A stretch of DNA of 64,000 bases from JANRKF01 sp033763575 (GCA_033763575.1 JANRKF010000033.1:71517-135516), one strand, 5' to 3'; shown: positions 41,114-49,862, counted from the stretch's first letter. The notes: generated by a model not told the origin, from the sequence alone. Numbers and translations: made by a program.

Positions 41114-41683
41114 TTAGCTTCCCAAAGACCAGCCTCTTTCATGGAGTCGAACATCATTATCAACCCAACTCTTTGTGGGCGGCGGCTGAAGGACAGCCAC
41201 TAATTCCTCAAACATCTCCCGCCCTTTCTCATCCAGCGCTTTTGGATATCCGGTAAGACCCGCCTCCACCAACGCCATATAGCGCCCCGCCGCCGCCACC
41301 GCACGCTTCCTGCCTGCGACGTTAAGATGCACGAAAAGGTCAGGTTTCCCATTCGTTTTTTGCCTTGGATCCTCTTCCTTTGAAAAGGCTTTTTCCTCTA
41401 CAAGCTGCTTGAATGCTGCGTCAAACCGCTCTTTAGCATCGGGGTGCGCCTTCAAAAACTCCTGCTTCAAATCATCATATTTGCAGGTGTTATGATCATA
41501 CGGGAGGGTATAAACCATCTCGTTTTTTTCAAATCGGCGCATTAATGAACCATAGACCAATTGATCATCATGCAAACTTTTTAAGAAAGGATCAGCGGTC
41601 TCTTTATGCCTGCGGTCAAGGCCAAGACGGTAGGCGAACAGGAGGATTTTATCCTTTAGAAGCTCTTCCCTTACATCCGTCAT
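41114..41683 (-). CDS. hypothetical protein between dgt and erpA
   Basis: Unrecognised 189-residue soluble, charged, helical protein; no motif seen. AT-richer than neighbours. The dgt start lies 46 bases downstream, so it could be the first gene of a dgt-argS transcript. Its 5' flank is an AT-rich stretch with a TTAA-N7-TTAA site. The insertion breaks the common divergent dgt/erpA arrangement. Confidence 0.55.
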   Translation of the reverse strand: MTDVREELLKDKILLFAYRLGLDRRHKETADPFLKSLHDDQLVYGSLMRRFEKNEMVYTLPYDHNTCKYDDLKQEFLKAHPDAKERFDAAFKQLVEEKAFSKEEDPRQKTNGKPDLFVHLNVAGRKRAVAAAGRYMALVEAGLTGYPKALDEKGREMFEELVAVLQPPPTKSWVDNDVRLHERGWSLGS

Positions 41684-41697
41684 TGCGCACTCATTTA

Positions 41698-41712
41698 TTA
41701 ATGATTAGTTAA
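41698..41712. promoter_or_regulatory. candidate CtrA site TTAA-N7-TTAA
   Basis: TTAATGATTAGTTAA lies between the divergent 41114-41683 gene and erpA. The surroundings are AT-rich (a chance match is possible). Confidence 0.35.
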
Positions 41713-41788
41713 TTAATATAAATGATTCGGCATGGCCTGTCAATGGCTATCCCTTGCAAGATTCACTATTTTACCCCATATTAGAAGC

Positions 41789-42133
41789 ATGGAACCAAAT
41801 AACGAATCCTTCGCCCTCACCCCTGCTGCCGCCAAGCGCATCGCCCACCTGCTGTCCGATGAGCCGGAAGGCACGGCCCTTGTCGTCTCGGTCCTGGGCG
41901 GCGGCTGCTCGGGCTTCCAGTATAACCTCGACCTCGCCGCCAAACCCGCCGAGCCGGGCGACATCATGATCGAGGAGGGCGGCGCGAAAGTGCTGGTGGA
42001 TGAGGTCTCGCTCGGCCTGCTGAAAGGCTCGGTGCTCGATTACACCGAAGATTTGTCGAGCGCCGGGTTTGTGGTGAAAAACCCCAACGCCACCGCCAAA
42101 TGCGGTTGCGGCAATAGCTTCTCGGTGTTATAA
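41789..42133 (+). CDS. erpA: iron-sulfur cluster insertion protein ErpA/IscA family
   Basis: A-type carrier that delivers [4Fe-4S] clusters to target enzymes. The three conserved cysteines are visible in GGGCSGFQYNL and KCGCGNSFSV (the C-x-C pair near the end). I start at ATG 41789 (MEPNNESFALTPAAAKRIAH); 114 residues, normal. An earlier ATG at 41732 gives an unlikely extension. xthA follows in most relatives; here a toxin-antitoxin pair sits between. Confidence 0.92.
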   Translation: MEPNNESFALTPAAAKRIAHLLSDEPEGTALVVSVLGGGCSGFQYNLDLAAKPAEPGDIMIEEGGAKVLVDEVSLGLLKGSVLDYTEDLSSAGFVVKNPNATAKCGCGNSFSVL

Positions 42134-42154
42134 TCGCAAGCAAACAGGAATATT

Positions 42155-42382
42155 ATGCAGATCGTCTCCTTTGAGCTTCCCGATGCCGTAGTGCAGATGT
42201 TCGACCAGCTTTGCCTCGAAAACAAAGCGGCGAAGAACGCTATTTTCCAGGAACTGGTAGTGCGCTACCTGGAGGATGTAGAAGATGGTATCGCCGCCAA
42301 CCTGATGTTGGAAGAATCGGGTGACTCCTCGAACTGGAAATCACTGGATGACCTCGCGCAAGAACTTCAACTGGATCGTTAA
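42155..42382 (+). CDS. predicted antitoxin of a type II toxin-antitoxin pair
   Basis: 75-residue acidic protein (FELPDAVVQMFDQLCLENKA), with the pattern of a ribbon-helix-helix or RelB-like antitoxin: an N-terminal DNA-binding part and a C-terminal acidic tail (LEESGDSSNWKSLDDLAQEL). Overlap of 35 bp with the downstream RelE-like gene is typical of such pairs. The family is inferred from context and shape. Confidence 0.65.
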   Translation: MQIVSFELPDAVVQMFDQLCLENKAAKNAIFQELVVRYLEDVEDGIAANLMLEESGDSSNWKSLDDLAQELQLDR

Positions 42383-42632
42383 ATTCAGCGGCAAGGCGGA
42401 GAAGCAATTCCGGTCCTTGGATTTTGTCGTACAGCAGCGTATCCGCCGTTTTTTTGCCGATCGCGTATGCACTCGCGAAGATCCGCAGGCTCTGGCTGAG
42501 CCTCTGACCGGTCAATTTTCTGGCATGCACCGCTTCCGCGTCGGCGATTACCGTATCATCTGCAAATTTGAGAATGATACGCTCATCATCGCGGTGATTA
42601 TGCTCGGCCACCGCAAAGATATTTACCATTGA
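42348..42632 (+). CDS. RelE/ParE-family toxin
   Basis: 94-residue basic protein of the RelE/ParE toxin fold: WIVKFSGKAEKQFRSLDFVV, then the GMHRFRVGDYRIICKF strand and VIMLGHRKDIYH end (the common GDYRIIYxI and HRxxxY signatures). RelE toxins cleave mRNA in the ribosome; ParE toxins hit gyrase. I cannot tell which. Start ATG 42348 overlaps the antitoxin by 35 bp; xthA starts on the next codon (TGATG). Confidence 0.8.
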   Translation: MTSRKNFNWIVKFSGKAEKQFRSLDFVVQQRIRRFFADRVCTREDPQALAEPLTGQFSGMHRFRVGDYRIICKFENDTLIIAVIMLGHRKDIYH

Positions 42633-43402
42633 TGAGTCTTTCCATCGCCACATGGAACGTGAATTCCGTTCGCAGCCGCCTGCCGCATCTGCTGGATTGG
42701 CTCAAGGAAGACGCGCCGGATATCGTGCTGCTGCAGGAACTCAAATGCATGGACGAGCAGTTCCCCCGCGAGGCGGTGGAGGAGCTGGGCTACAACCTCG
42801 CCACCCACGGGCAAAAAACCTATAACGGCGTGGCCATCCTCTCCAAATTCCCGCTGGAGGATGTGGTACGCGGCATCCCCGGCTATGACGACCCCGCCGC
42901 CCGCTACATCGAAGCGCTCGCCACCACACCGCAGGGCGTTATGCGCGTTGCATCGGTCTATGTGGTGAATGGCAGTGAAGTCGGCAGCGAGAAATATACC
43001 TATAAACTGGCCTTCCTCGATAAATTCTGCACCCATATGCAAACATTGCGCGGCTACGATGAAATACTGGTGGTCGGTGGTGATTATAACATCGCCCCCA
43101 CCGACGCCGATGTGGCAAACCCGAAAGCATGGGCCGGCAGCGTGCTCACCAGCGACGAGGTACGCAACGCGTTTCGCCGCCTGTTGAATCTTGGGTTATA
43201 TGACGCCGATGCAAATGGCCATCAACTTAGCTGGTGGGATTACCGCGCCGGTGCCTTCGCCAAAAATGACGGGCTGCGCATCGACCATCTGCTGCTATCG
43301 CCGCAAGCAATGGATAAGCTATCCTCCTGCCATGTCGCTATCAAAACGCGTGCGCTGGAAAAGCCTTCGGATCATGCGCCGGTGGTGGGCATTTTCAAAT
43401 GA
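42632..43402 (+). CDS. xthA: exodeoxyribonuclease III
   Basis: AP endonuclease/3'-exonuclease of base-excision repair, 256 residues. Signatures: IATWNVNSVRSRL, LLQELKC with the metal-binding Glu, VGGDYNIAP, RIDHLLLS and KPSDHAPVV with the catalytic His. Start ATG 42632, 1-bp overlap with the relE-like stop. It is normally adjacent to erpA, so the TA pair has been inserted between them. Confidence 0.95.
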   Translation: MSLSIATWNVNSVRSRLPHLLDWLKEDAPDIVLLQELKCMDEQFPREAVEELGYNLATHGQKTYNGVAILSKFPLEDVVRGIPGYDDPAARYIEALATTPQGVMRVASVYVVNGSEVGSEKYTYKLAFLDKFCTHMQTLRGYDEILVVGGDYNIAPTDADVANPKAWAGSVLTSDEVRNAFRRLLNLGLYDADANGHQLSWWDYRAGAFAKNDGLRIDHLLLSPQAMDKLSSCHVAIKTRALEKPSDHAPVVGIFK

Positions 43403-43403
43403 T

Positions 43404-43500
43404 GTCATCGCGAGGCGGCGTAAGCCGACGTGGCGATCCATCTTATCTTTGCACGTCAGCAGGTCAGAAAGATGGATTGCCGCGCTGCGCTCGCAATGAC
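43404..43500. repeat. R2 repeat between xthA and rnhA
   Basis: GTCATCGCGAGGCGGCGTAA ... GCGCTCGCAATGAC, 97 bases, separating convergent genes. Its inner palindromes may act as a bidirectional terminator. Confidence 0.85.
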
Positions 43501-43502
43501 AG

Positions 43503-43934
43503 TCAACGCCGAATCGCCCCCACCGCAAGCGCGTCGGCGCGTTCATTCTCCGGGTGGCCGTCATGGCCGCGCACCCAGTTCCAGCGCACATCGTGGCGCG
43601 ATACTTCTTCTTCCAGCGCCTGCCATAAATCAACGTTTTTCACCGGTTTCTTATCCGCCGTTTTCCAACCGCGTGCTTTCCATCCCGGCAGCCACTCGGT
43701 CATCCCCTGAATCACATATTTGCTATCGGTGGTGATGTTGGCAATGCACGGCGTTTTCAGCGAACGCAGCGCCTCGATCACCGCCGTCATCTCCATGCGG
43801 TTATTGGTGGTGTCGGCCTCACCGCCGGAAATTTCTTTTTCGGTTTTTCCATAGCGCAACACCGCGCCCCAGCCGCCCGGGCCGGGATTGCCGCTGCACG
43901 CGCCGTCGGTAAAAATATCGACATGTTTTTTCAT
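43503..43934 (-). CDS. rnhA: ribonuclease HI
   Basis: Cuts RNA in RNA-DNA hybrids. The catalytic set DEDD is visible: Asp in IFTDGACSGNPGPGGWG (residue 10), Glu in NNRMEMTAVIEAL, Asp in TTDSKYVIQGM, and Asp in NERADALAVGA. 143 residues, normal. Its start overlaps the preceding unknown gene's stop by 4 bp, which places it in the thrB operon. Confidence 0.96.
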   Translation of the reverse strand: MKKHVDIFTDGACSGNPGPGGWGAVLRYGKTEKEISGGEADTTNNRMEMTAVIEALRSLKTPCIANITTDSKYVIQGMTEWLPGWKARGWKTADKKPVKNVDLWQALEEEVSRHDVRWNWVRGHDGHPENERADALAVGAIRR

Positions 43935-44659
43935 CCGCCTGCTCTATGTATTTCTGCCCTTACCCCCAACAACCGTCGGCACTCTGCATCAAGGTCATTG
44001 GCGACTTTCTCCGCCCAACTACGTTCAAGAAGCTTTTCACCGGTTAATTCTACCTTTGTGAGTGATGTACGATCCTCTGCGTCACCTCCACGAATCACTT
44101 TAAAATCTGTCATGCCTAATTCCTTCAATCTTTCATGACTATTTTCAATTATGCGACCTATATAATCGCCCAAAATGTATGGTGTATGTTTATCGCTATA
44201 AAACATTTCAGTACTAATTATTATATTTGGATTCGACAGACCAGGCGTTGATGATATGCTAATACCAAGATCGCATTGCGTCAGCCGATGTATGCGCTCA
44301 AGCAGTAATAATGCGCGCCGATTACGCTCTTCATATGCGGATTGTGAATCTTGCTCAGCACTCATGTTTTCAATTTGCGGGGGAACCAACGCTGCGATCT
44401 TCACGTAAAAACCTTTTTGATCCTCGAATGGAGCGAAAGCAGGCCCTTCATAATATCGACAATCTGCTACCTTTACATCCGGCATATCTTCACTATCGCT
44501 CGCCGCGTCAGGCCAGCTTTCCAAAATATATTTTTTTAGAGACTCCCGCAGTTCCTCTGTATCCACTCGTAATATAATATAGGGATAAAAATGCTCTTCT
44601 CCCATGTGTCTATCAGGAAAGCCTATTTTCTTCAGGGTAATCCGAGCATGGCTGTTCAT
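43931..44659 (-). CDS. hypothetical protein between thrB and rnhA
   Basis: Unrecognised 242-residue soluble protein, clearly AT-richer than both neighbours. It has 4-bp overlaps at both ends (ATGA with thrB and rnhA), so it is fully integrated in the operon. No signal peptide, no membrane segment, no motif recognised; one segment (LSNPNIIISTEMFYSDKHT) suggests a beta-rich core. thrB-rnhA adjacency is conserved in Alphaproteobacteria, so this looks like an insertion. Confidence 0.55.
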   Translation of the reverse strand: MNSHARITLKKIGFPDRHMGEEHFYPYIILRVDTEELRESLKKYILESWPDAASDSEDMPDVKVADCRYYEGPAFAPFEDQKGFYVKIAALVPPQIENMSAEQDSQSAYEERNRRALLLLERIHRLTQCDLGISISSTPGLSNPNIIISTEMFYSDKHTPYILGDYIGRIIENSHERLKELGMTDFKVIRGGDAEDRTSLTKVELTGEKLLERSWAEKVANDLDAECRRLLGVRAEIHRAGG

Positions 44660-45621
44660 GGCATGTGGCCCTGGAAAAATTCCAGCTTCGCCAGATATTC
44701 CAGCGGATCTTTCGGCGTAATTTCCGCGCCTTCCGGTGGAAAGAGCGCGTCATAGGTGCGGGTGAGCAGGAAGCGAAGCGCCGCGCCGCGCAGCAATAAC
44801 GGAAGGCTCATTTCTTCTTCATGTGTGAGCGGGCGAATATCGTTATAGCCTTGCATCAGCGCGGCCACACGGTCTTTCTGCAAACGGCGGCGATCATCGA
44901 AACACCATGCATTCACACAAATGGCGAGGTCATACGCCCAGAAATCATGGCAGGCGAAATAGAAATCGATCACGCCGGAAAGTTTGCGGTCGCGATCAAA
45001 AAACACATTGTCGGGAAAGATATCAGCGTGAATCGGGCCGCTCGGCAAATCATTCGGCCAGTGCTCGCTTAAATAATTATATTCTTCGCTGATAAATTTG
45101 GTGAGGCCTTCCGAAATTTCATCGGCACGACCGTTCATCTCATCGATCATCGCCTCCCACGCCGGAAGCGACAGGCCGTTCCTGCGCGTGTGCGGAAAGC
45201 CCATGCCCGCCACATGCATTTTCGCCACCATCTGCCCCAGCTCCAGCAGATGCGCAGGCGTGATTTTGCGAGGCTCCACCCCTGCCCCTTGCAGGAAACT
45301 CACCATCAATGCGGGGCGTTCGGCAAGCGCAGAGAGCGCCCGCCCGTCACGCATTTTAATCGGCTGCGGGCAGGAAATCCCACGCGCCGAAAACCACTCC
45401 ATGAGCGCGACAAAATAAGGCAGCTCCTCAATGTTGAAACGACGCTCGAAAAGCGTGAGTATGTATTGGTGAGTCGTGAGTCGTGAGTCGTGAGTCGTGA
45501 GTAAGTAGTTGGTATTCGAAACGCCTTCGGTGATGCCATTAAAACTCTCCAACGCACCGACATCATACTGCGCAAGAAACGCGGCAATATCCTCATGGGA
45601 AAGATGCGTGTAAACCGCCAT
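44656..45621 (-). CDS. thrB: homoserine kinase, APH-fold (ThrB type II), with a 7-bp repeat tract
   Basis: Phosphorylates homoserine in threonine synthesis. This is the aminoglycoside-phosphotransferase-fold form: GPIHADIFPDNVFFDRDRK (catalytic His/Asp/Asn) and LSGVIDFYFACHDFWAYDLA with the metal-binding Asp. 321 residues. Near residue 40, codons for LLTTHDSRLTTHQYILTLFE include a 7-bp unit repeated five times (45469-45503); the family normally reads from NSNY to RYVLTLFE directly. A change of one unit would shift the frame. The ATG lies one base after the small exported protein gene. Confidence 0.92.
   Translation of the reverse strand: MAVYTHLSHEDIAAFLAQYDVGALESFNGITEGVSNTNYLLTTHDSRLTTHQYILTLFERRFNIEELPYFVALMEWFSARGISCPQPIKMRDGRALSALAERPALMVSFLQGAGVEPRKITPAHLLELGQMVAKMHVAGMGFPHTRRNGLSLPAWEAMIDEMNGRADEISEGLTKFISEEYNYLSEHWPNDLPSGPIHADIFPDNVFFDRDRKLSGVIDFYFACHDFWAYDLAICVNAWCFDDRRRLQKDRVAALMQGYNDIRPLTHEEEMSLPLLLRGAALRFLLTRTYDALFPPEGAEITPKDPLEYLAKLEFFQGHMP
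45469..45503. repeat. heptanucleotide tandem repeat in thrB
   Basis: Five head-to-tail units of GTGAGTC (the last GTGAGTA) on the plus strand, inside the thrB reading frame. Unit length 7 is not a multiple of 3. Confidence 0.9.
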
Positions 45622-45622
45622 G

Positions 45623-45958
45623 TCAGTAATATTTTCCGTCGGGACGGATATCGCATAAGCGATCCATGCAGCGCGCTACGGGCGGCGTCGCTGGCGGCGG
45701 CGGCCATTTGCATTCGAGCTTCACCGTGTTCGACACCTCGCTCACATGTTTTTCAGACGACTTATTCACCGGACGCCAGCGGCACAGGCTCAAGACCGCC
45801 GTGCAATCGCTATCCCCCGTGCAGCGACGATATTCCGCCTTGATCGCGGGCGGATCGCCCTCGAAAATCGCCTGGGTGATTTCATCGATGGGATCGGCAT
45901 GCGCCGCCTGCCCCATGCACACCATCCCCCACACCAAAGCTACGACGAAGTGTCTCAT
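45623..45958 (-). CDS. hypothetical exported Cys-containing protein
   Basis: Unrecognised 111-residue protein with a signal peptide (MRHFVVALVWGMVCMGQAAHA) and a mature part with six cysteines (RRCTGDSDCTAVLSLCRW, LECKW, ARCMDRLCD) that could form disulfides in the periplasm. I start at ATG 45958, since the open frame upstream to 46060 has no similarity. It runs straight into thrB (1-base gap). Confidence 0.6.
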   Translation of the reverse strand: MRHFVVALVWGMVCMGQAAHADPIDEITQAIFEGDPPAIKAEYRRCTGDSDCTAVLSLCRWRPVNKSSEKHVSEVSNTVKLECKWPPPPATPPVARCMDRLCDIRPDGKYY

Positions 45959-46004
45959 ACAATAAATGGGTAATCGTTCGCACGGCGCGAGTCTAGAAAA
46001 ATCA

Positions 46005-46388
46005 TCACCGCGCCTGGCCGGGATCGCCATTGCTGTTCCCCCCACCGATCCGCGCTTCATGAACTCTGTTTAGCCCGGATTCACGCCCTCCCAAATTCTC
46101 ATAAATCGCCACGGCTTTCGGTTTATCAATGTCCGTTCCAAGAGTAAAAATTGCCTCACGCGTCTTACCCTGGGCAAGCACGCGCTCTATTCCTGTGTGC
46201 ATCTGACGTAAATCGTCCACAACACCGCTCAGGAAATCAGGCACGTTCGGATTGTCATCACCTGCGGGAGATGTGATGGTAAAGCGGTCCGGATGATTGC
46301 TGTGCCAGGAAAACCTGACGGTTTTACCTCCATCCCCCACAACGATATTGCGAATAACCGAGTGATCGTTTTCCCGCGTAGCCGCCAT
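46005..46388 (-). CDS. hypothetical protein downstream of sdhB
   Basis: Unrecognised 127-residue soluble protein. It begins 2 bases after the sdhB stop and so is probably translated from the sdh transcript. No motif, signal or membrane segment found. Not a normal part of sdh operons. Confidence 0.5.
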   Translation of the reverse strand: MAATRENDHSVIRNIVVGDGGKTVRFSWHSNHPDRFTITSPAGDDNPNVPDFLSGVVDDLRQMHTGIERVLAQGKTREAIFTLGTDIDKPKAVAIYENLGGRESGLNRVHEARIGGGNSNGDPGQAR

Positions 46389-46390
46389 CG

Positions 46391-47188
46391 CTACACCACC
46401 CGCTCGACCAGCATTTTCTTGATCTCGCCGATGGCGCGGGCGGGATTTAAGCCTTTCGGGCAGGTCTTCGCGCAGTTCATGATGGTGTGGCAGCGATAGA
46501 GCTTGAACGGATCGTCCAGCGCATCGAGGCGCTCACCGGCCATCTCGTCACGCGAATCAATAATCCAGCGGTAGGCGTGCAGCAAAATTGCAGGTCCCAG
46601 ATAACGGTCGGAATTCCACCAGTAACTTGGGCAGCTTGTCGAGCAGCAGGCGCATAAAATGCACTCATACAGCCCATCGAGCTTGGCGCGGTCCTCCGGC
46701 GATTGCAGCCGCTCCTGATTGGCGGGCGCGACCGTGCTCGTCTGCATCCATGGCTTGATGGACTCGTATTGCGCATAAAAATGCGTCATGTCCGGCACCA
46801 GATCCTTCACCACTTTCATGTGCGGCAACGGATAAATATTCACCTCGCCCTTCACCTCATCGATCGGCTTGATGCAGGCGAGCGTGTTCGTTCCGTCGAT
46901 ATTCATCGCGCACGACCCGCAGATTCCCTCGCGGCAGGAACGGCGGAAGGTGAGCGTCGAATCCACCTCGTCTTTAATTTTAATCAGCGCATCGAGCACC
47001 ATCGGCGCGCAACTATCCATATCCACTTCATAGCTGTCCATGCGCGGATTTTTCGGCACACCTTTTTCATCCACCTCGTCCGGGCTCCAGCGGTAGATGT
47101 TGAATTTTCTCTTCTTCACACCGGCAGCCGCAGGGAATGTCCTGCCTTTGCCGACTTTGGAGTTTTTGGGGAGTGTCAGTTCAGCCAT
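46391..47188 (-). CDS. sdhB: succinate dehydrogenase iron-sulfur subunit
   Basis: Electron-transfer subunit of complex II. Cluster motifs: [2Fe-2S] CREGICGSCAMNIDGTNTLAC, with [4Fe-4S] and [3Fe-4S] CILCACCSTSCPSYWW and CHTIMNCAKTCPKGL. 265 residues, normal. The start overlaps the upstream M48 protease gene by 13 bp; in most relatives sdhB follows sdhA directly. Confidence 0.97.
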   Translation of the reverse strand: MAELTLPKNSKVGKGRTFPAAAGVKKRKFNIYRWSPDEVDEKGVPKNPRMDSYEVDMDSCAPMVLDALIKIKDEVDSTLTFRRSCREGICGSCAMNIDGTNTLACIKPIDEVKGEVNIYPLPHMKVVKDLVPDMTHFYAQYESIKPWMQTSTVAPANQERLQSPEDRAKLDGLYECILCACCSTSCPSYWWNSDRYLGPAILLHAYRWIIDSRDEMAGERLDALDDPFKLYRCHTIMNCAKTCPKGLNPARAIGEIKKMLVERVV

Positions 47189-48069
47189 GGTGCCTCTTGC
47201 TCAAGATAAATATCAAGGTTGGTTTTCGTTTTGTAATCGCCTTCAATGGGGATACCCTTCATTTCAGGCAATAACGGCAGGCGGTGTTTTCTTTTGTATT
47301 CTATCTCTTCCATTCCTTTTTTCAACATGGCAATGCGTTCGGGATTGGACGGATGGGTGGTGGAAACATAAATGAGCTCCGGATGTTCAATCGACAATCG
47401 CCGCCAGTAATCCAGCGCCTTGCGCATATCATACCCCGCACGCGCCGCAATATAAAGCCCTATATAATCCGCCTCCGCTTCAAAACTTTGCGAATAGGCC
47501 AACGCTCCCGCAAGCACGCCCGAATCGCGCCATTCCTTCGATCTGGTGCCGCTATATCCGCCGTCCAGATTATCCATCATCTCACCAAGGAAAAGTCCCA
47601 TCTTCATGTTCTCCCTCTGCGCTTTCAAATGCCCCATCAGGTTATGGGCAAGCTCGTGCGCCATCACCATCGCCAGCTCGTCGTCATTCTCAAAAAAACG
47701 CATGATGCCGTAAGTAAAAATGATCGTGTCACCATCCGCATAGGCGTTGATCTCGTCGCCGAGTTTTAGCTTGAAATAAAAATAGCAGCGCCGCTTTAAT
47801 TTGGGCAATCCCATCTCCTGGCATATCTTCGCCGCCACCGGCTCCAGCCGCTCGGCCACCGCCGCAAACCGCTTGGACATTTGCTTGCCCTTGCGCCACG
47901 GGCGCGGACGCCCACCGGTTTTCGCCACCTCGTCGAACATACGCTGCTGGGCCATTTCCTCGGCCTGTATCTCCTGCGGGCTTACTCGCGGGCCGAGCGT
48001 GGCAGGTGCGCTGCAGGCAGCAACCATCAGCAATAATACGGCTGCGCCAGCTATGCGCAACAGCCGCAT
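47176..48069 (-). CDS. M48-family metalloprotease lipoprotein within the sdh operon
   Basis: Zinc protease (297 residues) with lipobox MVAACSAP (Cys19) and catalytic MAHELAHNLMGH (HExxH), then the third ligand in FEAEADYIG. The M48 (Ste24/HtpX-like) peptidase domain covers about residues 70-240; the tail (residues 245-297) is charged. The lipobox predicts anchoring in the periplasm, so it may take part in outer-membrane quality control like BepA/LoiP, but this is inference. It lies between sdhA and sdhB, 2 bases from sdhA and overlapping sdhB by 13 bp. Confidence 0.87.
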   Translation of the reverse strand: MRLLRIAGAAVLLLMVAACSAPATLGPRVSPQEIQAEEMAQQRMFDEVAKTGGRPRPWRKGKQMSKRFAAVAERLEPVAAKICQEMGLPKLKRRCYFYFKLKLGDEINAYADGDTIIFTYGIMRFFENDDELAMVMAHELAHNLMGHLKAQRENMKMGLFLGEMMDNLDGGYSGTRSKEWRDSGVLAGALAYSQSFEAEADYIGLYIAARAGYDMRKALDYWRRLSIEHPELIYVSTTHPSNPERIAMLKKGMEEIEYKRKHRLPLLPEMKGIPIEGDYKTKTNLDIYLEQEAPWLN

Positions 48070-48071
48070 GG

Positions 48072-49859
48072 CTAGTACACCCGCGCCTTCGGCGGCACGG
48101 GCTGCACTTCGTTGGAAAGGGTATTCAGATGCACGGGACGGTAATCAAACGAAACCTTACCGGCATCCGTTAGCCATGCATAGGTGTGTTTCATCCAGTT
48201 CACATCGTCACGGTCTTTATAATCTTCCCGCGCATGGGCGCCACGGCTTTCCTTGCGGTTATGGGCGCTGGCAATGGTGATGAGCGCCTGGCTGCGGAGG
48301 TTATCCAGCTCCAAGGCCTCCACCAGGTCGCTGTTCCAGACCAGGCTGCGATCCGTCACATTGAGCTGGCCGTAGCTCTGCCATACATCCGCCATTTTCG
48401 CCACGCCCTCACCCAGCCTTTTTTCATCGCGGAATACCGCCGCATGATTCTGCATCGTGCGCTGCATGGAACGGCGAATCTCCGAGGTTTTGAGAGAGCC
48501 GCTGGCATGGCGAATGCCATCGAAACGCGAAAGCAATTTATCGATATTGCTGCCGGACACCGGCTTGTGCGCCTGTCCCGGCTTCACCACTTCGGCAGCG
48601 CGAATGGCGGCAGCGCGGCCAAACACCACGAGATCGAGCAGCGAGTTGGAACCCAAACGATTCGCCCCATGCACCGAAACGCACGCCGCCTCACCGATCG
48701 CCATCAGGCCGGGAACGACGCTTTCCGCATCCGCGCCTTTTTTGGTGACGACTTCGCCGTGAATATTGGTGGGAATGCCGCCCATATTATAATGCACGGT
48801 CGGCAGAATCGGAATCGGCTGTTTGGTTACATCAACGCCTGCGAAAATTTTCGCCGTCTCGGAAATACCCGGCAGGCGGGCATGCAGCACCTCGGGGTCG
48901 AGGTGGTCGAGATGCAGGTAGATATGGTCCTTCTCCGGGCCAACGCCGCGGCCTTCGGCAATCTCCACCGTGATCGCACGCGACACCACATCACGCGAGG
49001 CTAAATCTTTCGCGCTCGGCGCATAGCGCTCCATGAAACGCTCGCCCTGGCTGTTTACCAGATAACCGCCCTCGCCGCGTGCGCCCTCGGTAATCAAACA
49101 ACCCGCGCCGTAAATGCCGGTAGGGTGGAACTGCACGAACTCCATATCCTGCATGGGAATGCCAGCACGGATGGCCATGCCGCCGCCGTCACCCGTGCAG
49201 GTGTGCGCCGAAGTGCAAGAGAAATAGGTGCGGCCATAACCGCCGGTCGCGAGCACCACCAGATGCGCGTTGAAACGGTGCAGCGTGCCATCATCCAGAT
49301 TCCACGCGAGCACGCCACGGCACACGCCTTCATCATCCATGATGAGGTCGACGCCGAAATATTCGACAAAAAACTGCGCGTTATGGCGGAGCGCCTGCGT
49401 ATATAATGTGTGTAAAATCGCATGCCCGGTACGGTCTGCCGCCGCGCAGGTGCGTTGGGCCGTGCCCTTGCCGTAATGCGTCGTCATCCCGCCAAATGGG
49501 CGCTGGTAAATTTTACCTTCCGCCGTGCGCGAAAAAGGAACGCCGTAATGCTCCAGCTCAATCACCGCCTGCATGGCGTTTTTGCACATATATTCGATGG
49601 CGTCCTGGTCGCCCAGCCAGTCGGATCCCTTGATGGTGTCGTACATGTGAAACCGCCAGTCATCCTCGCCCATATTGGCCAGTGCCGCCGAAATGCCGCC
49701 TTGGGCCGCCACCGTGTGCGAGCGGGTGGGGAATACTTTGGTGATGCAGGCGGTGTTCAGGCCGCTAGAGGCCATGCCGAACGTGGCGCGCAAACCCGCG
49801 CCGCCCGCGCCGACGACGACGACATCATGATAATGGTCAATGATTTTGTAGGATTGCAT
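48072..49859 (-). CDS. sdhA: succinate dehydrogenase flavoprotein subunit
   Basis: Catalytic subunit of complex II, oxidising succinate to fumarate. FAD-binding VVVGAGGAGLRATFGMA, the covalent FAD histidine in RSHTVAAQGGISAAL, and HPTGIYGAGCLITEGARGEGG near the active site are all present. 595 residues, normal. The operon order is sdhC-sdhD-(unknown)-sdhA-(M48)-sdhB. Confidence 0.97.
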   Translation of the reverse strand: MQSYKIIDHYHDVVVVGAGGAGLRATFGMASSGLNTACITKVFPTRSHTVAAQGGISAALANMGEDDWRFHMYDTIKGSDWLGDQDAIEYMCKNAMQAVIELEHYGVPFSRTAEGKIYQRPFGGMTTHYGKGTAQRTCAAADRTGHAILHTLYTQALRHNAQFFVEYFGVDLIMDDEGVCRGVLAWNLDDGTLHRFNAHLVVLATGGYGRTYFSCTSAHTCTGDGGGMAIRAGIPMQDMEFVQFHPTGIYGAGCLITEGARGEGGYLVNSQGERFMERYAPSAKDLASRDVVSRAITVEIAEGRGVGPEKDHIYLHLDHLDPEVLHARLPGISETAKIFAGVDVTKQPIPILPTVHYNMGGIPTNIHGEVVTKKGADAESVVPGLMAIGEAACVSVHGANRLGSNSLLDLVVFGRAAAIRAAEVVKPGQAHKPVSGSNIDKLLSRFDGIRHASGSLKTSEIRRSMQRTMQNHAAVFRDEKRLGEGVAKMADVWQSYGQLNVTDRSLVWNSDLVEALELDNLRSQALITIASAHNRKESRGAHAREDYKDRDDVNWMKHTYAWLTDAGKVSFDYRPVHLNTLSNEVQPVPPKARVY

Positions 49860-49862
49860 AAT

